Shown here in pieces: positions 35,408 to 45,483 of a stretch of 64,000 nucleotides of DNA; positions within the stretch are counted from its first letter, which is position 1; each line of letters starts with the position of its first letter. Position numbers and translations under genes: made by a program. This stretch comes from Rhizobium sp. FKY42 (GTDB lineage Bacteria > Pseudomonadota > Alphaproteobacteria > Rhizobiales > Rhizobiaceae). The notes under the pieces were generated by a model. That model was not told the DNA's origin. It ran no database searches and saw nothing but the letters and a program-made list of their open reading frames with translations. The stretch lies in assembly GCF_005222835.1 (NCBI RefSeq), contig NZ_STGA01000008.1:1-64000 (forward strand), in the 5' to 3' direction.

Positions 35408-36268
35408 TTACGCGGAACTTATTGGGCTGAGAGAACGATAGAAGGATGGCGTCAATCCGGCCTCTGCTCTGGCCAGGTCATTGAAGGGCGGTTTGAGAGG
35501 GCCGCGGAAGTTTTCCCGTACCAGGCGTTTGAAGGTTTCGGCAGGATCCTTGCGTTCGCGGGCACAGAGAAAGCGGAACCACTTTGCGCCAATCGCGACA
35601 TGACCTTTCTCGTCGTTATAGATGACGTCGAGAATATCCGCCGTTTCGTGGTCTCCCGTTTCCCTCATCTTGGCCTGGAGCGAAGGTGTCACGTCCAGAC
35701 CTCGCGCCTCCAGAATGAGCGGTACGACGGCGAGGCGGGCGGTCAGATCATTGCGCGTGGAGTGCGCTGCTTTCCAGAGTCCGTCATGAGCTGGCATGTC
35801 GCCATAGTCAGCACCCAATTGCCGCAGGCGGTCGCGAACCATGTTGAAGTGCTTGGCCTCCTCAAATGCAACCTGCATCCAGCCATCGAAAAACGAATGT
35901 GGAACAGGCTCGGTCACGTAGCGTGCAACGATATCCAGCGCCAGATCAACCGCATTCAGTTCGATATGGGCGATAGCGTGAAGCGTTGCGATACGCCCGT
36001 TCATGGTGTGCAGCGAACGCTTTTCGACAGCTTTCGGCGGCACGAGCTCCGGCTTCTTAGGTCTTCCAGGCCTATCTGGAACCGGCGGATCGAGCGGTGA
36101 GCGAAGTGACAGTTTTCGTTCGAACCAGCGGGTCGCCACCTGCTGCGCGAGGCGTGTCTTGATGTCGAGGTCGTCCGAGGAGACGGCGGCGATTGCGCCG
36201 CCGCGCAGCGTGGTAACAGGAGGAAGTTCGAGATCCGGAGCCTTTGTCATGGCTCCGAGGTCTGTCAC
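35408..36268 (-). CDS. DUF455 ferritin-like protein
   Basis: A 286-residue protein of the DUF455 family, predicted to fold as a ferritin-like four-helix bundle that can bind a di-metal centre. Candidate ligands sit in AHIELNAVDLALD (Glu), AFEEAKHF (Glu/His pair), ILEARGLD and YNDEKGHVAIG. Cellular function is not established; in the related MiaE the fold carries out hydroxylation of tRNA. The ATG overlaps the stop of the upstream peroxiredoxin gene (ATGA), so the two are translationally coupled and may share an oxidative-stress theme. Confidence 0.85.
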   Translation of the reverse strand: MTDLGAMTKAPDLELPPVTTLRGGAIAAVSSDDLDIKTRLAQQVATRWFERKLSLRSPLDPPVPDRPGRPKKPELVPPKAVEKRSLHTMNGRIATLHAIAHIELNAVDLALDIVARYVTEPVPHSFFDGWMQVAFEEAKHFNMVRDRLRQLGADYGDMPAHDGLWKAAHSTRNDLTARLAVVPLILEARGLDVTPSLQAKMRETGDHETADILDVIYNDEKGHVAIGAKWFRFLCARERKDPAETFKRLVRENFRGPLKPPFNDLARAEAGLTPSFYRSLSPISSA

Positions 36269-36732
36269 AAGGCTTTCACTGCTTCAAGCACTTCCTGTGC
36301 GTGGCCTGCAACTTTTACCTTGGGCCAGATCCGGGCGAGATTCCCGTCGGCGTCAACTAGAAAGGTGGAGCGCTCAATGCCCATATAGGTCTTGCCGTAC
36401 ATGCTTTTTTCTTTCCAGACGCCGTAAGCGTTGGCGGCCACCTGCTCCTCGTCCGCTGCGAGGATTATGCCCAGGCCGTGCTTCTTGATGAACTTGTCGT
36501 GCTTGGTGACGGAGTCGGGGGAGATACCGATAACGGTTGCGGCAGCCTTTTCGAAATCCGGGATCAGTGTCGTAAAATCAAGTGCTTCCGTCGTGCAGCC
36601 GCTGGTGTCGTCCTTGGGGTAGAAATAGACGACAACGGGCTTACCCTTGAAGCTGGAAAGCGTGACCGTACCGCCGCCATCGCGCGGCAGGCTGAAATCC
36701 GGTGCGGGGTTGCCGGGTTGAAGGTCGGACAT
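36265..36732 (-). CDS. bcp: thioredoxin-dependent thiol peroxidase, Bcp-type peroxiredoxin
   Basis: A 155-residue peroxiredoxin that reduces hydroperoxides. The peroxidatic Cys is in YPKDDTSGCTTEALDF (near residue 46), with the family's TPxxC-like setting. Bcp proteins of the E. coli type have a resolving Cys 5 residues later; here that position is Leu, so resolution must use another thiol. ATG at 36732 gives MSDLQPGNPAPDF, the usual start; the frame opens upstream at 36765 without support. Cotranscribed with the DUF455 gene. Confidence 0.93.
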   Translation of the reverse strand: MSDLQPGNPAPDFSLPRDGGGTVTLSSFKGKPVVVYFYPKDDTSGCTTEALDFTTLIPDFEKAAATVIGISPDSVTKHDKFIKKHGLGIILAADEEQVAANAYGVWKEKSMYGKTYMGIERSTFLVDADGNLARIWPKVKVAGHAQEVLEAVKAL

Positions 36733-36845
36733 GATATTCCTTTCTTTGGAGAACGAGCACAGCAATCTTGCCGCAATCGGTATATACTGGCGCGCGTCTG
36801 GTCCAGATCACATGATTCTGATGAGCCTTCACTGCGCGGAGAGAC

Positions 36846-39800
36846 ATGGCGGAAATTCGAGGTGAAAAAGTCAGCTTCCGCCGTAAGGATCTGATTCCGT
36901 TACATGATCTTCCGTCGGCGCAGGCACATGATCCGATGATTGTGCATTGCCCGCCGCCCGCATCGCGCTGGCGAGGTGTCTTTCGGCTTTGCGCGATTTT
37001 TATCCTTCTCGTTGTTGCGGCAATCGGCAGCGGCTTTTTCGCAATCGAAGGCGGCTTCATCGACAGTGCTTTGAATGCGCGCGCGCAGGCGTCTCTCAAT
37101 GCAGCAATCGGTCCTCGTTATCAGGCGACCGTAGGCTCAACCGTAATCCGTTTCGATTCGGATTTCCGCCTCGCACTCGAAGCACGCGAGGTGGACATTG
37201 TCGAGGTTGCGACGAAGGCCCATTTGACGAATACAGGCGCCATTCGCCTCACCATAGATCCGCTCGCGCTGGTCAGTGGCCGCGTCTCAATCCGCCATCT
37301 TGAAGCGGAAAAGATCAACCTAGATACAGCCTTGCTACCGGCCAGAGATCCCATGGATTTGTCGAAGGCGCGTGTGGACCGTTGGCCTGCGACCATGGAG
37401 CAGGCGTTCCAGCGTCTTGATGAGGCGCGGGGGCTGATCGAGAGAACTCGAACCGGCTCCGTCAATATTTCCGGCATTAACATCCAGTTTCCACCGGATC
37501 GTGAGGGTCGCGTATCAACGCTGCTGATCGATGACCTGACCCTGACGCTGGATGAGCAGGGGCAGGTGCAACTGAAGGGTTTGATGCACCTTGATGGACG
37601 GCGCGCAGATTTGCAGGTGAATGCGACTGCACAGAACGGTGTCACCAAAGCGCTGATGGCCCAGATCTCCGGGTTGGACCTGACACCCTTTCTCCTGCAA
37701 CGCATGGAAGGCGGTCTGCCGCGTGAAGGGCTGGAGGGGTCAATCAATATCACGCTGAATGCGTCACGAGATACGGCGGAGACAAAGCCTTCCATTCGAG
37801 CCGATATCCAACATGCTCCAGGCAAGATCTATTTCGATGGCGTGCCGCAGGATTTGACCGGAGCGGAAGTCCGGGTTGCGTACAATTTCGCGCGTAATTC
37901 GATCGAGATCTTGCCCTCAGAGATGCGATTTGGCCCAACGGTGGTTCCTCTCACAGGTGCGATTGTCGATCTAAACAGGTTGAATGCGCAAGACACCCGT
38001 CCGGGCTTTGGTCTGGACCTGCTGGTGAGCGGTGGCCGAGCACAAGGTGCGATTGGCGGTGAAGCGCCGGTTCTTTTCGATCTGCGTGCGGCCGGCCGTT
38101 TCCTGACGGCTGACCGACGCCTCGAATTCAACGATATGCAGGTCTCCAGTCCTCTCGGGCAGATGGCAGGTTCCTTGCAGATGCGCTTTCTGGGAGCGCA
38201 GTCGCCGGAAATCAGCTTCGGTGCGCAGCTTCCGCGCATGGATGTGGCCGGCGTCAAACAGCTTTGGCCATTCTGGATGGCGCACAAGGCTCGCGACTGG
38301 GCGGTAGCGAACATGTTCGGCGGCACCGTAACCAACGGTTCTATTGCCGTCTTCATCCCGGCGGGCCGGATGAAGGGACCGAATGTACCGCTGGAGCTTG
38401 CCGCGAACGAGCTTCGGATCGCGTTTGATATCGCCGATAACCGGCTGAACCTTCCGGGTGAGCTTCCTCCGGTTCGAAACGTAGCCGGACATTTCGACCT
38501 TGTGGGCGAGCGTCTGCGGTTCGACATTCGGCAGGCCGCCTCCTACTTTGGATCAGGCCGATCGGTGGAGATTCAGGGCGGTTCTTTCAGGATACAATCC
38601 ACCTATGCAAAGCCATTGATGGCGGATCTTGACCTCCAGATCGCGGGCAATGCAGATGCGATCGCGGAGGTTGCCTCCTTCAAGCCGATCAACGGATTGA
38701 AAAGCACCGAATTTGCGCCTGCGGATTTCTCGGGCAAGGCGATTGCTTCGGTCAGCGCCCGGTTCGGGCTGGTCAAAGATCAACATCCGCCCCCGCCCCA
38801 ATTCAAGGGCAAGATTGCGCTTCAGGATATGAAGATTTCCAAGAAGATTGCCGATCGAAGCGTCTCTGCCATCAATGGTGATCTTCAGGTGGATTCAGAC
38901 GCTGCGCGGCTGGAAGCCAAGGCCGAGATCGATGGCGTTCCGGCCGAAATCTCGATGGTTGAACCATTCAACGGGCAGTCCAAGATTCAGCGCGAGTTGA
39001 CGGTGAATGCTACAATCAACAACGACCAGCGTGACAAGCTGTTGCCGGGGCTTGGTGATATCGTCAACGGTCCCGTGGAACTGGAACTGTCGCGTATTGA
39101 TGCCGATCGACAAGGGGTCACGCTGGATCTGTCCAAGGCGAAGCTCTCAGTACCGTGGCTCGGCTGGACCAAGGGAAGTGGCATCCCTGCGAAGGCTTCT
39201 CTGGAAGTCGCCTCCAAGGACGGTAATACGAATGTCCGGAATCTGGCAATCACAGGGGATGGTTTCGGTGTCGCCGGTGACCTCAGCTTCAAGAATGGCG
39301 CCCTGTCGTCTGCGGATTTTAGCCGTGTAAAGCTTTCACCCGCAGACAGTTTTGCCATTTCCATTCGCCGTGGAAAAAGCGGGCTTGAGGTTTCCGCATC
39401 GGGTGATGCCGCCGACATCAGGCCTGTTCTCTCCAAATTGAAAGGCCAAAGTGGCTCTGAGACCCGATCTGGTACAGCCGCCAAGGCGCGCGATGCTACA
39501 CGTGTACGTCTGAAGCTCGACAAAATCATCGGCTTCAATGATGAGGTTCTGTTCAATACGACAGGTGACATTGCGGTCAGTGGCGGCGATCTGCAGTCCA
39601 TTGCTTTTTCCGGTGTCACCGAGAGCCGACAGGCCGTCGTTGCGCAGACTGCCGGCAGCGGGCAGGGAAGTGTGTTGACGCTGACCAGTGGCGACGCTGG
39701 GTCGCTGGCGCGGTTTGCCAACCTGTACGGCCATATGCGTGGCGGGCTGCTTAACATTCGCCTGAACAATGAAGGCGGTTCGAACTGGAGCGGAAATATC

Positions 39801-40262
39801 GATATCCGCAGCTTTGCACTGGTCGAAGAAAACCGGCTGCAATCCATCGTTTCCACACCCGGTGAGGATGGCCGTAGTCTGAACTCGGCTGTGAAACGCG
39901 ATATTGATGTCAGCTCGGCGAAGTTCCAGCGCGCTTTCGCTCGAATCGTCTATCGGGACGGAGCCCTCTCGGCAGAAAACGGCATCGTGCGCGGCGAGCA
40001 GATTGGCGCGACATTTCAGGGCATGATCCGCGATGCTGTCGGCAATCTCGATATGACGGGTACGTTCATGCCCGCCTACGGGTTGAATCGGCTCTTCGCA
40101 GAACTTCCCGTGATCGGCACTATTCTCGGCAATGGTCGGGATCGCGGCTTGCTGGGAATTACATTCAAGGTGACCGGCTCCATCGACAAGCCGCAATTGA
40201 CCGTCAATCCTCTATCCCTCATTGCGCCGGGTGTGTTCCGGCAAATCTTTGAGTTTCAATAA
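36846..40262 (+). CDS. DUF3971/AsmA-like giant envelope protein
   Basis: A 1138-residue protein with one N-terminal membrane helix (about 42-63) followed by a long beta-rich periplasmic region, the layout of AsmA/TamB/YhdP-type proteins that bridge the two membranes and move phospholipid. DUF3971-like segments appear in the middle (RDWAVANMFGGTVTNGSIAVF), and the C-terminal part resembles AsmA (GTFMPAYGLNRLFAELPVIG). It starts divergently from the peroxiredoxin gene, 113 nt away, and is followed after 11 nt by the ABC exporter pair, so they may be one transcript. Assignment to YhdP-like class is by architecture only. Confidence 0.85.
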   Translation: MAEIRGEKVSFRRKDLIPLHDLPSAQAHDPMIVHCPPPASRWRGVFRLCAIFILLVVAAIGSGFFAIEGGFIDSALNARAQASLNAAIGPRYQATVGSTVIRFDSDFRLALEAREVDIVEVATKAHLTNTGAIRLTIDPLALVSGRVSIRHLEAEKINLDTALLPARDPMDLSKARVDRWPATMEQAFQRLDEARGLIERTRTGSVNISGINIQFPPDREGRVSTLLIDDLTLTLDEQGQVQLKGLMHLDGRRADLQVNATAQNGVTKALMAQISGLDLTPFLLQRMEGGLPREGLEGSINITLNASRDTAETKPSIRADIQHAPGKIYFDGVPQDLTGAEVRVAYNFARNSIEILPSEMRFGPTVVPLTGAIVDLNRLNAQDTRPGFGLDLLVSGGRAQGAIGGEAPVLFDLRAAGRFLTADRRLEFNDMQVSSPLGQMAGSLQMRFLGAQSPEISFGAQLPRMDVAGVKQLWPFWMAHKARDWAVANMFGGTVTNGSIAVFIPAGRMKGPNVPLELAANELRIAFDIADNRLNLPGELPPVRNVAGHFDLVGERLRFDIRQAASYFGSGRSVEIQGGSFRIQSTYAKPLMADLDLQIAGNADAIAEVASFKPINGLKSTEFAPADFSGKAIASVSARFGLVKDQHPPPPQFKGKIALQDMKISKKIADRSVSAINGDLQVDSDAARLEAKAEIDGVPAEISMVEPFNGQSKIQRELTVNATINNDQRDKLLPGLGDIVNGPVELELSRIDADRQGVTLDLSKAKLSVPWLGWTKGSGIPAKASLEVASKDGNTNVRNLAITGDGFGVAGDLSFKNGALSSADFSRVKLSPADSFAISIRRGKSGLEVSASGDAADIRPVLSKLKGQSGSETRSGTAAKARDATRVRLKLDKIIGFNDEVLFNTTGDIAVSGGDLQSIAFSGVTESRQAVVAQTAGSGQGSVLTLTSGDAGSLARFANLYGHMRGGLLNIRLNNEGGSNWSGNIDIRSFALVEENRLQSIVSTPGEDGRSLNSAVKRDIDVSSAKFQRAFARIVYRDGALSAENGIVRGEQIGATFQGMIRDAVGNLDMTGTFMPAYGLNRLFAELPVIGTILGNGRDRGLLGITFKVTGSIDKPQLTVNPLSLIAPGVFRQIFEFQ

Positions 40263-40273
40263 GGGCCTTTTAT

Positions 40274-41173
40274 TTGACCGCGATAGCCCTTTCCTGTGTG
40301 TCTAAAAGTTTTGGCTGGGGTACTGGTCGTACTCTTGTACTCGACCAGGTGTCATTTGATGTGCCGGAGACCGGTGTCTACGGCCTGCTGGGACCGAATG
40401 GCGCGGGCAAAAGCACATTGCTGCGGATCATTTGCGGTCTTCTGCGCCATACCGGGGGCGATGTGCGGCTGTTTGGCGAAAAGGCTGCCGTTCGCTCTCG
40501 CAGTATGATTGGCGTGCTTGTTGATTCTCCGACCTTCTACCCATTCATGTCTGCGAGGCAGTTTCTCAATGGAGTGGCGGATGTCGCAGGTGTGAAAGCG
40601 GAAACAGATGGCCTTCTGAAGCTCGTCGATCTGACGCGGGCAGCGGATCAAAGGATCTCGGGCTTTTCCCTAGGTATGCGTCAGAGGCTTGGAATAGCCT
40701 GCGCTCTGGTCGGTCGCCCCCGCGCAGTCATACTGGATGAGCCAACCAATGGGCTTGATCCGGATGGCATGATAGAAATGCGCGGGCTGATCCAGAGGTT
40801 GTCATATGAGGAAGGCGTTGCAGTCCTTCTGTCCAGCCATCTTCTGGACGAGGTTGAGAAGATTGCGGACCGCGTCGTCATTCTGAATCAAGGTCGAGTG
40901 GTGGCAGAGGGACAGGTGTCAGATCTCCTCGGTCGTCAGGAGTATCTTTGGCTTGATGTCCGGCCAGCCGAGGCGGTCGTTGCGCGGTTGGGTTCGGTGG
41001 CACGCCTCGAAGACGATGGCGTTGCTGTGACGATTGCCAAAGCCGATGGCGCCGGTTTGCTGAAGTCGCTGATACTTCAAGGGTTCGAGGTCCGTGAGGC
41101 GAAATGGATACGGCCAAATCTTGAGAGCTTTTTTCTTGCAGAAACCCGCAGGCCGGAAGGTATGAGACGATGA
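40274..41173 (+). CDS. ABC transporter ATP-binding protein
   Basis: A 299-residue ATPase of an ABC-2-type exporter: Walker A GPNGAGKST, Q-loop, signature SGFSLGMRQRLGIA, Walker B AVILDEPTNGLDPDG and the H-loop SSHLLDEV. It starts with TTG at 40274, AAGGG upstream; no other start would leave the core intact. The stop overlaps the permease start (ATGA). The cargo is unknown; the CcmA/NatA-like class covers drugs, lipids and polysaccharides. Confidence 0.93.
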   Translation: MTAIALSCVSKSFGWGTGRTLVLDQVSFDVPETGVYGLLGPNGAGKSTLLRIICGLLRHTGGDVRLFGEKAAVRSRSMIGVLVDSPTFYPFMSARQFLNGVADVAGVKAETDGLLKLVDLTRAADQRISGFSLGMRQRLGIACALVGRPRAVILDEPTNGLDPDGMIEMRGLIQRLSYEEGVAVLLSSHLLDEVEKIADRVVILNQGRVVAEGQVSDLLGRQEYLWLDVRPAEAVVARLGSVARLEDDGVAVTIAKADGAGLLKSLILQGFEVREAKWIRPNLESFFLAETRRPEGMRR

Positions 41174-41967
41174 GCTTCAGGCGTCTCGTTCAAGCGGAAC
41201 TTCGCAAGATCCTGGTGCAAAAATCACTGTTCGTTACCGGATTTCTGGCCGTGCCAGCATTCGCTTTGCTTCTGAAGGTGCTGATGCAGGTGGTTGTTTT
41301 CAGAAGAACAGGGCGCTCGGATTTGGCGGAAGGCGTCGACCTGTTGACTATGGCTGCGCGTTCATTGAGTGTCTCCGGAAACACGCTCGCTCACCTTTTC
41401 TTTGCCTTGGGTGTGGCGGCGATTTTTAGTCTAGAATACCGTTATTTGACGTGGCGGCATCTCGTCCCGAGGCAGAGCCGTTTCTGGCTTTGCCTAGCGA
41501 AGTTCGTCACGGCGGCGCTTTGTCTTGCCTTCAGTCTTTTGTTCGTCGCAGCGGCCGACGGCATTGTGACGCTTCTCACTGTGGGGATGGATGAGCATCC
41601 TATCCTATCGGTTTTCACGGTTGATGGGCTGGCAACTTTTGCAATGGCGTTTGCCTCTGGTATGCTTGAACTTCTCGTATTGCTTGCGTTGACGGCGCTG
41701 CTGACCATAGCGTTCCGTTCCGCGATGGTGGCGGTTCTGACCGCGTTTCTCGTAACTTTGGCGTCTGTTCTTGTTCAGGCTTACATCGGGTCGCCGCAGG
41801 AATTGTGGTGGTTACCTGCCGTAGCCGCCAATGAGATGCGTGATGCGACGTTCACGCCGAACCAGCCCGGCCTTTTGCTGTCCGCCACAATTCTTGTGGG
41901 TTGGGTGGCAATCCTGGGCGGCGCAAGCTTTTTCATCTTCCAACGTCAGGAGCTGGCAAACGAGTAA
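41170..41967 (+). CDS. ABC-2-type transporter permease
   Basis: A 265-residue membrane protein with about six helices, the transport partner of the preceding ATPase, overlapping it by 4 nt. The opening is MSFRRLVQAELRKILVQKSLF, an ABC-2 permease amphipathic start (shown in part). No substrate clue. It converges on tyrS, with a mismatched hairpin (41967-41994) in the gap. Confidence 0.87.
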   Translation: MSFRRLVQAELRKILVQKSLFVTGFLAVPAFALLLKVLMQVVVFRRTGRSDLAEGVDLLTMAARSLSVSGNTLAHLFFALGVAAIFSLEYRYLTWRHLVPRQSRFWLCLAKFVTAALCLAFSLLFVAAADGIVTLLTVGMDEHPILSVFTVDGLATFAMAFASGMLELLVLLALTALLTIAFRSAMVAVLTAFLVTLASVLVQAYIGSPQELWWLPAVAANEMRDATFTPNQPGLLLSATILVGWVAILGGASFFIFQRQELANE

Positions 41968-41994
41968 GGGCCGACAGATTTCTCTGCCAGCCCT
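41967..41994. terminator. imperfect hairpin between convergent genes
   Basis: AGGGC (41967-41971) pairs with GCCCT (41990-41994) and the stem continues inward with two mismatches. It lies between the ABC permease stop and the tyrS stop. Confidence 0.4.
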
Positions 41995-42019
41995 CGAAAC
42001 TAACGATTATTGTGCATGT

Positions 42020-43273
42020 TCAGGCCGGACGAACGAGAATGTGCTTTTTCTTACCAAGCGAGAGCTTGATCACGCCCTCTGCCGAGATCTCACCGGTTCC
42101 GATATTCATGCGCTCGTCGGATACCGCGACGTCGTTGATCTTCACCGCACCACCTTGAACATGTCTGCGTGCTTCGCCGTTTGAGGTGGCGAGGCCTGCG
42201 CGAACGATCAGATTGAGCAAGCCTATGCCTGCCTCAAGTTCCGCGACGGGAACGTCAATCGAGGGCAGGGTATCTGCCAGCGCGCCTTCTTCGAAGGTTT
42301 TGCGGGCAGTTTCTGCCGCCTGCTCTGCTGCTGCCCGACCGTGAAGAATTGCCGTGACTTCTGTCGCGAGAATCTTCTTGGCCTCGTTGATTTCCGATCC
42401 GCCAAGCGCTGCGAGACGGGCGATTTCATCCATCGGAAGCGTCGTGAAGAGCTTCAGGAAGCGGCCGACATCCGCATCCTCCGTGTTGCGCCAGTACTGC
42501 CAGAAGTCGTAAACCGGCATCATATCGGCATTCAACCAGACAGCACCGGAGGCAGACTTGCCCATCTTTGCGCCAGAGGATGTGGTGAGGAGCGGCGAGG
42601 TCAAGGCATAGAGCTGCTTGGTACCCATGCGGTGACCAAGATCGATGCCGTTGACGATGTTGCCCCACTGGTCGGATCCGCCCATCTGCAGGCGGCATTC
42701 GTACCGCTTTGCCAATTCAACGAAATCATAGGCCTGGAGGATCATGTAGTTGAATTCCAGGAAGGACAGCGATTGCTCGCGATCCAGGCGTGTCTTGACG
42801 CTATCGAAGGAGAGCATGCGGTTGACGGAGAAATGACGCCCGACATCGCGCAGGAATTCGAGATAGTTCAGTGCGCGCAGCCATTCGGCATTGTTGATCA
42901 TCAGCGCGGCATTCTGCGGACGGGCATAATCAAGATATTGCGAGAATACCGTCTTGATCGAGGCAATGTTGTCCTCGATCATCTCGACGGTCATCAGCTT
43001 GCGGGCCTCTTCCTTGAAGGAAGGGTCTCCCACCATGCCGGTACCGCCGCCCATGAGTGAAATTGGGCGATGTCCAGTTTCCTGGAACCAGTGCAGCATC
43101 ATGATCTGCGTCAAGTGACCGACATGCAGGCTCGAAGCTGTCGGATCGTAACCGATATAGGCAGTCACGCTTTCCTTGTTCAGCAATTCGTCGAGACCTG
43201 TTTCATCAGATACCTGATGAATAAAGCCCCGTTCATCGAGTGTGCGGAGAAAATCGGACTTGAACCTGGACAT
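42020..43273 (-). CDS. tyrS: tyrosyl-tRNA synthetase
   Basis: Charges tRNA-Tyr. The 417-residue class I enzyme has the HIGH-type motif HVGH (near 48), [16 protein letters not shown], the KMSKS-type loop KMGKSASG (near 235) and a C-terminal S4 RNA-binding domain ([21 protein letters not shown]). ATG at 43273 ([17 protein letters not shown]) is the standard start; the frame extends to 43396 but has no support. Divergent from the second diguanylate cyclase. Confidence 0.97.
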   Translation of the reverse strand: MSRFKSDFLRTLDERGFIHQVSDETGLDELLNKESVTAYIGYDPTASSLHVGHLTQIMMLHWFQETGHRPISLMGGGTGMVGDPSFKEEARKLMTVEMIEDNIASIKTVFSQYLDYARPQNAALMINNAEWLRALNYLEFLRDVGRHFSVNRMLSFDSVKTRLDREQSLSFLEFNYMILQAYDFVELAKRYECRLQMGGSDQWGNIVNGIDLGHRMGTKQLYALTSPLLTTSSGAKMGKSASGAVWLNADMMPVYDFWQYWRNTEDADVGRFLKLFTTLPMDEIARLAALGGSEINEAKKILATEVTAILHGRAAAEQAAETARKTFEEGALADTLPSIDVPVAELEAGIGLLNLIVRAGLATSNGEARRHVQGGAVKINDVAVSDERMNIGTGEISAEGVIKLSLGKKKHILVRPA

Positions 43274-43339
43274 GATACGACTCTGACAGCATGGGTGTTG
43301 GAATTCTTTGAGAGCGCCTCTAACACTGTTTCCGTGGAG

Positions 43340-43358
43340 AATCACTCCAAAAGTGATT
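43340..43358. repeat. 7-bp inverted repeat upstream of tyrS
   Basis: AATCACT (43340-43346) and AGTGATT (43352-43358) flank a 5-nt loop in the intergenic region between tyrS and the divergent GGDEF gene. It may be an operator; nothing else is recognisable in this 200-nt gap. Confidence 0.35.
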
Positions 43359-43473
43359 AGGAAGTTATCAGTGCGTCCTGAGTAGAGTGCTGTCACCGTA
43401 TTGATAAGTAAGGGTTGATTATGCTCTTGCTGGTAAGGTTTGCGAGCCCAATGAGTTCGGGCATTGAAGGCCA

Positions 43474-44658
43474 GTGGATGTGTTCAACGGCGCTAATCTA
43501 TATCTGATCGTCAACTTCGTGATTGCGATGTCCTTTGCGGGTGTCTTCTTCGCTGTTTCTCAGCGGAGCAGGTCGCGCGCTGCTGCACGCTGGATCGGGC
43601 TTGGTTTCGCAGTTGCGTCTCTTTCGGTGCCGGCCGAACTCGTCATCGCGTATACCCCGTTTGTCAGGTCTGGGGCGATGGTGGCTTTCGCAGCCGTTCT
43701 GGCAGGCTTGCTCCTGATCCGCATTGGTGTCGGCAGTCTGTACAACGTAGCCACGCGGCCACTTCCGCTGGCAATCTTCTTTGTTGTCTGCACGGCCATC
43801 GTCGTCGCAATTTACGACGTGCCTCGTAGTACGCTCTCCCATTCAATTCCCTATCAGTCACCGTTTGCAATTTCTTGTCTGCTGAGTGCCGTTGCCATCG
43901 CTTCTTCGTCGTATCGGGCGGCAGTAGATCGCTGGATGACCTTCATCTTCACGTTGACTGGTGGACAATTCTTTTTGAAGGCATACCTCGCGGCCACTGT
44001 CGGTGCGGGCCCAACCGCCAGTGACTATCTCCATTCCAGCTACGCCGTGATTTCACAGAGCCTGACCGCGGTGCTCATGGTTATGACGGGTCTATCCTTG
44101 CTGGCTGTTCTGGTGCTGCAGATCATGGCCGATGAGAGAAGCAACTCCGAAATCGATTCCCTTAGCAGCCTGCTAAATCGGCGTGGCTTCGAGAAGCATG
44201 CCGAGGAAGCCCTGAGACGTATGCCTATCGGCCCGCATTCCGTCATCTTTTGCGACATTGATCATTTCAAGCGTGTGAACGATACCTATGGCCATTATAC
44301 TGGCGATGCAGTGATCCATGCTGTCGGCCAGTTGCTGGCAGATAGCGTTCCGGCTTCGAGTGTCGTCGGCCGCTTAGGAGGCGAGGAGTTTGCAATCTTG
44401 TTGCCTCGCGTGCAGCTTGACGCTGCGATGCTTCTTGCCCACGCTATTCGCGCCGCAATTGCAGTGCACAAGGGCAGCAGCATCCCCGACACCCTTAGTA
44501 TCACAGCGAGTTTCGGAGTATCGACCTTCAGTGAAAGGGGACAGTTTGCCCGCGCCATGCGGCTTGCAGACAATGCACTTTACGACGCCAAGGCGGCTGG
44601 CCGAAACTGCGTGAAGCACAGGCTGGAGCCTTTAGCTATCGTGCCGGCGGTCGGGTGA
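43474..44658 (+). CDS. membrane diguanylate cyclase, GGEEF type
   Basis: A 394-residue protein with about six N-terminal membrane helices (residues 10-215) and a C-terminal GGDEF domain with active site [13 protein letters not shown]. The motif GGEEF is a functional variant. The RxxD inhibitory site is missing here too ([14 protein letters not shown]). It makes cyclic di-GMP at the membrane; the sensed signal is unknown. GTG start at 43474 with GAAGG upstream. Transcribed alone, next to tyrS. Confidence 0.9.
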   Translation: MDVFNGANLYLIVNFVIAMSFAGVFFAVSQRSRSRAAARWIGLGFAVASLSVPAELVIAYTPFVRSGAMVAFAAVLAGLLLIRIGVGSLYNVATRPLPLAIFFVVCTAIVVAIYDVPRSTLSHSIPYQSPFAISCLLSAVAIASSSYRAAVDRWMTFIFTLTGGQFFLKAYLAATVGAGPTASDYLHSSYAVISQSLTAVLMVMTGLSLLAVLVLQIMADERSNSEIDSLSSLLNRRGFEKHAEEALRRMPIGPHSVIFCDIDHFKRVNDTYGHYTGDAVIHAVGQLLADSVPASSVVGRLGGEEFAILLPRVQLDAAMLLAHAIRAAIAVHKGSSIPDTLSITASFGVSTFSERGQFARAMRLADNALYDAKAAGRNCVKHRLEPLAIVPAVG

Positions 44659-44670
44659 TCAGCTTTTGGC

Positions 44671-44699
44671 AAAAAGAAAGGCCCCTCGCGGAGCCTTTC
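44671..44699 (-). terminator. terminator of the alpha/beta hydrolase, possibly bidirectional
   Basis: GAAAGGC (44676-44682) pairs with GCCTTTC (44693-44699) and, past one mismatch, CC with GG, closing a TCGC loop. On the minus strand T5 follows. It also lies 17 nt after the GGEEF gene stop. Confidence 0.75.
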
Positions 44700-44722
44700 C
44701 AAGCAAAGCAGTCCAATGTCGA

Positions 44723-45400
44723 TCAGCGGATCCGCTTGGCCGCCGGTTCGGGAACCAGTTCGCCGTTCAGACGACGATCAAGGTAATCCTCGCACTCGCC
44801 CATCAGCGATTCGACCTTGTTGTTGAAGAAATGGTTTGCCCCTTCAACCGTGCGGTGCGTGATGAGAATACCCTTCTGGGTCTTTAGCTTCTCGACCAAG
44901 CCATTCACATCCTTTTCAGGCGCGACCTTGTCGGAATCACCGTTGATGATCAGACCGGAGGATGGGCAGGGGGCCAGGAATGAGAAGTCATAAATGTTCG
45001 GCTGCGGGGCAATCGACATGAAGCCTTCGATCTCCGGACGACGCATCAGAAGCTGCATTCCGATCCAGGCGCCGAAGGAGTAGCCCGCGACCCAGCAGCT
45101 CTTGGAATCCGGATGCAGGCTCTGCACCCAGTCAAGCGCAGAAGCCGCATCCGACAGTTCACCCGCACCATGGTCGAACTCGCCCTGGCTCCTGCCAATG
45201 CCACGGAAATTGAACCGGAGCGTCGTAAATCCGCGCTTCTGGAACATATAGAAGAGCTGATAGACGATCTGGTTGTTCATCGTGCCGCCAAACTGCGGAT
45301 GCGGGTGCAGGATGATTGCGATCGGGGCGCTCTTTTCCTTGGAAGGCTGATAGCGGCCTTCGAGGCGGCCGGCAGGGCCGTTGAAAATGACTTCAGGCAT
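44723..45400 (-). CDS. alpha/beta hydrolase, COG2945 type
   Basis: A 225-residue cytoplasmic hydrolase. The family hallmark HPHPQFGGTMNN (oxyanion region) is followed by the triad candidates Ser in GYSFGAWIG, Asp in NGDSDKVAP and His in GANHFFNNK. Members of this group are dienelactone-hydrolase-like, with no established substrate. ATG at 45400 (MPEVIFNGPAGRLEG) is preferred over the frame opening at 45439. Divergent from the suf operon. Confidence 0.88.
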   Translation of the reverse strand: MPEVIFNGPAGRLEGRYQPSKEKSAPIAIILHPHPQFGGTMNNQIVYQLFYMFQKRGFTTLRFNFRGIGRSQGEFDHGAGELSDAASALDWVQSLHPDSKSCWVAGYSFGAWIGMQLLMRRPEIEGFMSIAPQPNIYDFSFLAPCPSSGLIINGDSDKVAPEKDVNGLVEKLKTQKGILITHRTVEGANHFFNNKVESLMGECEDYLDRRLNGELVPEPAAKRIR

Positions 45401-45451
45401 CGATACTCCGGTCAGCTTTTCATGTTTCCAATGTTTCATTGATGCCGAGAC

Positions 45452-45480
45452 TTGACGAAGCCGGTCATCTTTTCTAGAAA
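45452..45480 (+). promoter_or_regulatory. promoter of the suf operon
   Basis: TTGACG (45452-45457; preceded by C, giving the rhizobial CTTGAC form), a 17-nt spacer, then TAGAAA (45475-45480). It precedes the first cysteine desulfurase gene by about 135 nt. Confidence 0.55.
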
Positions 45481-45483
45481 CAG

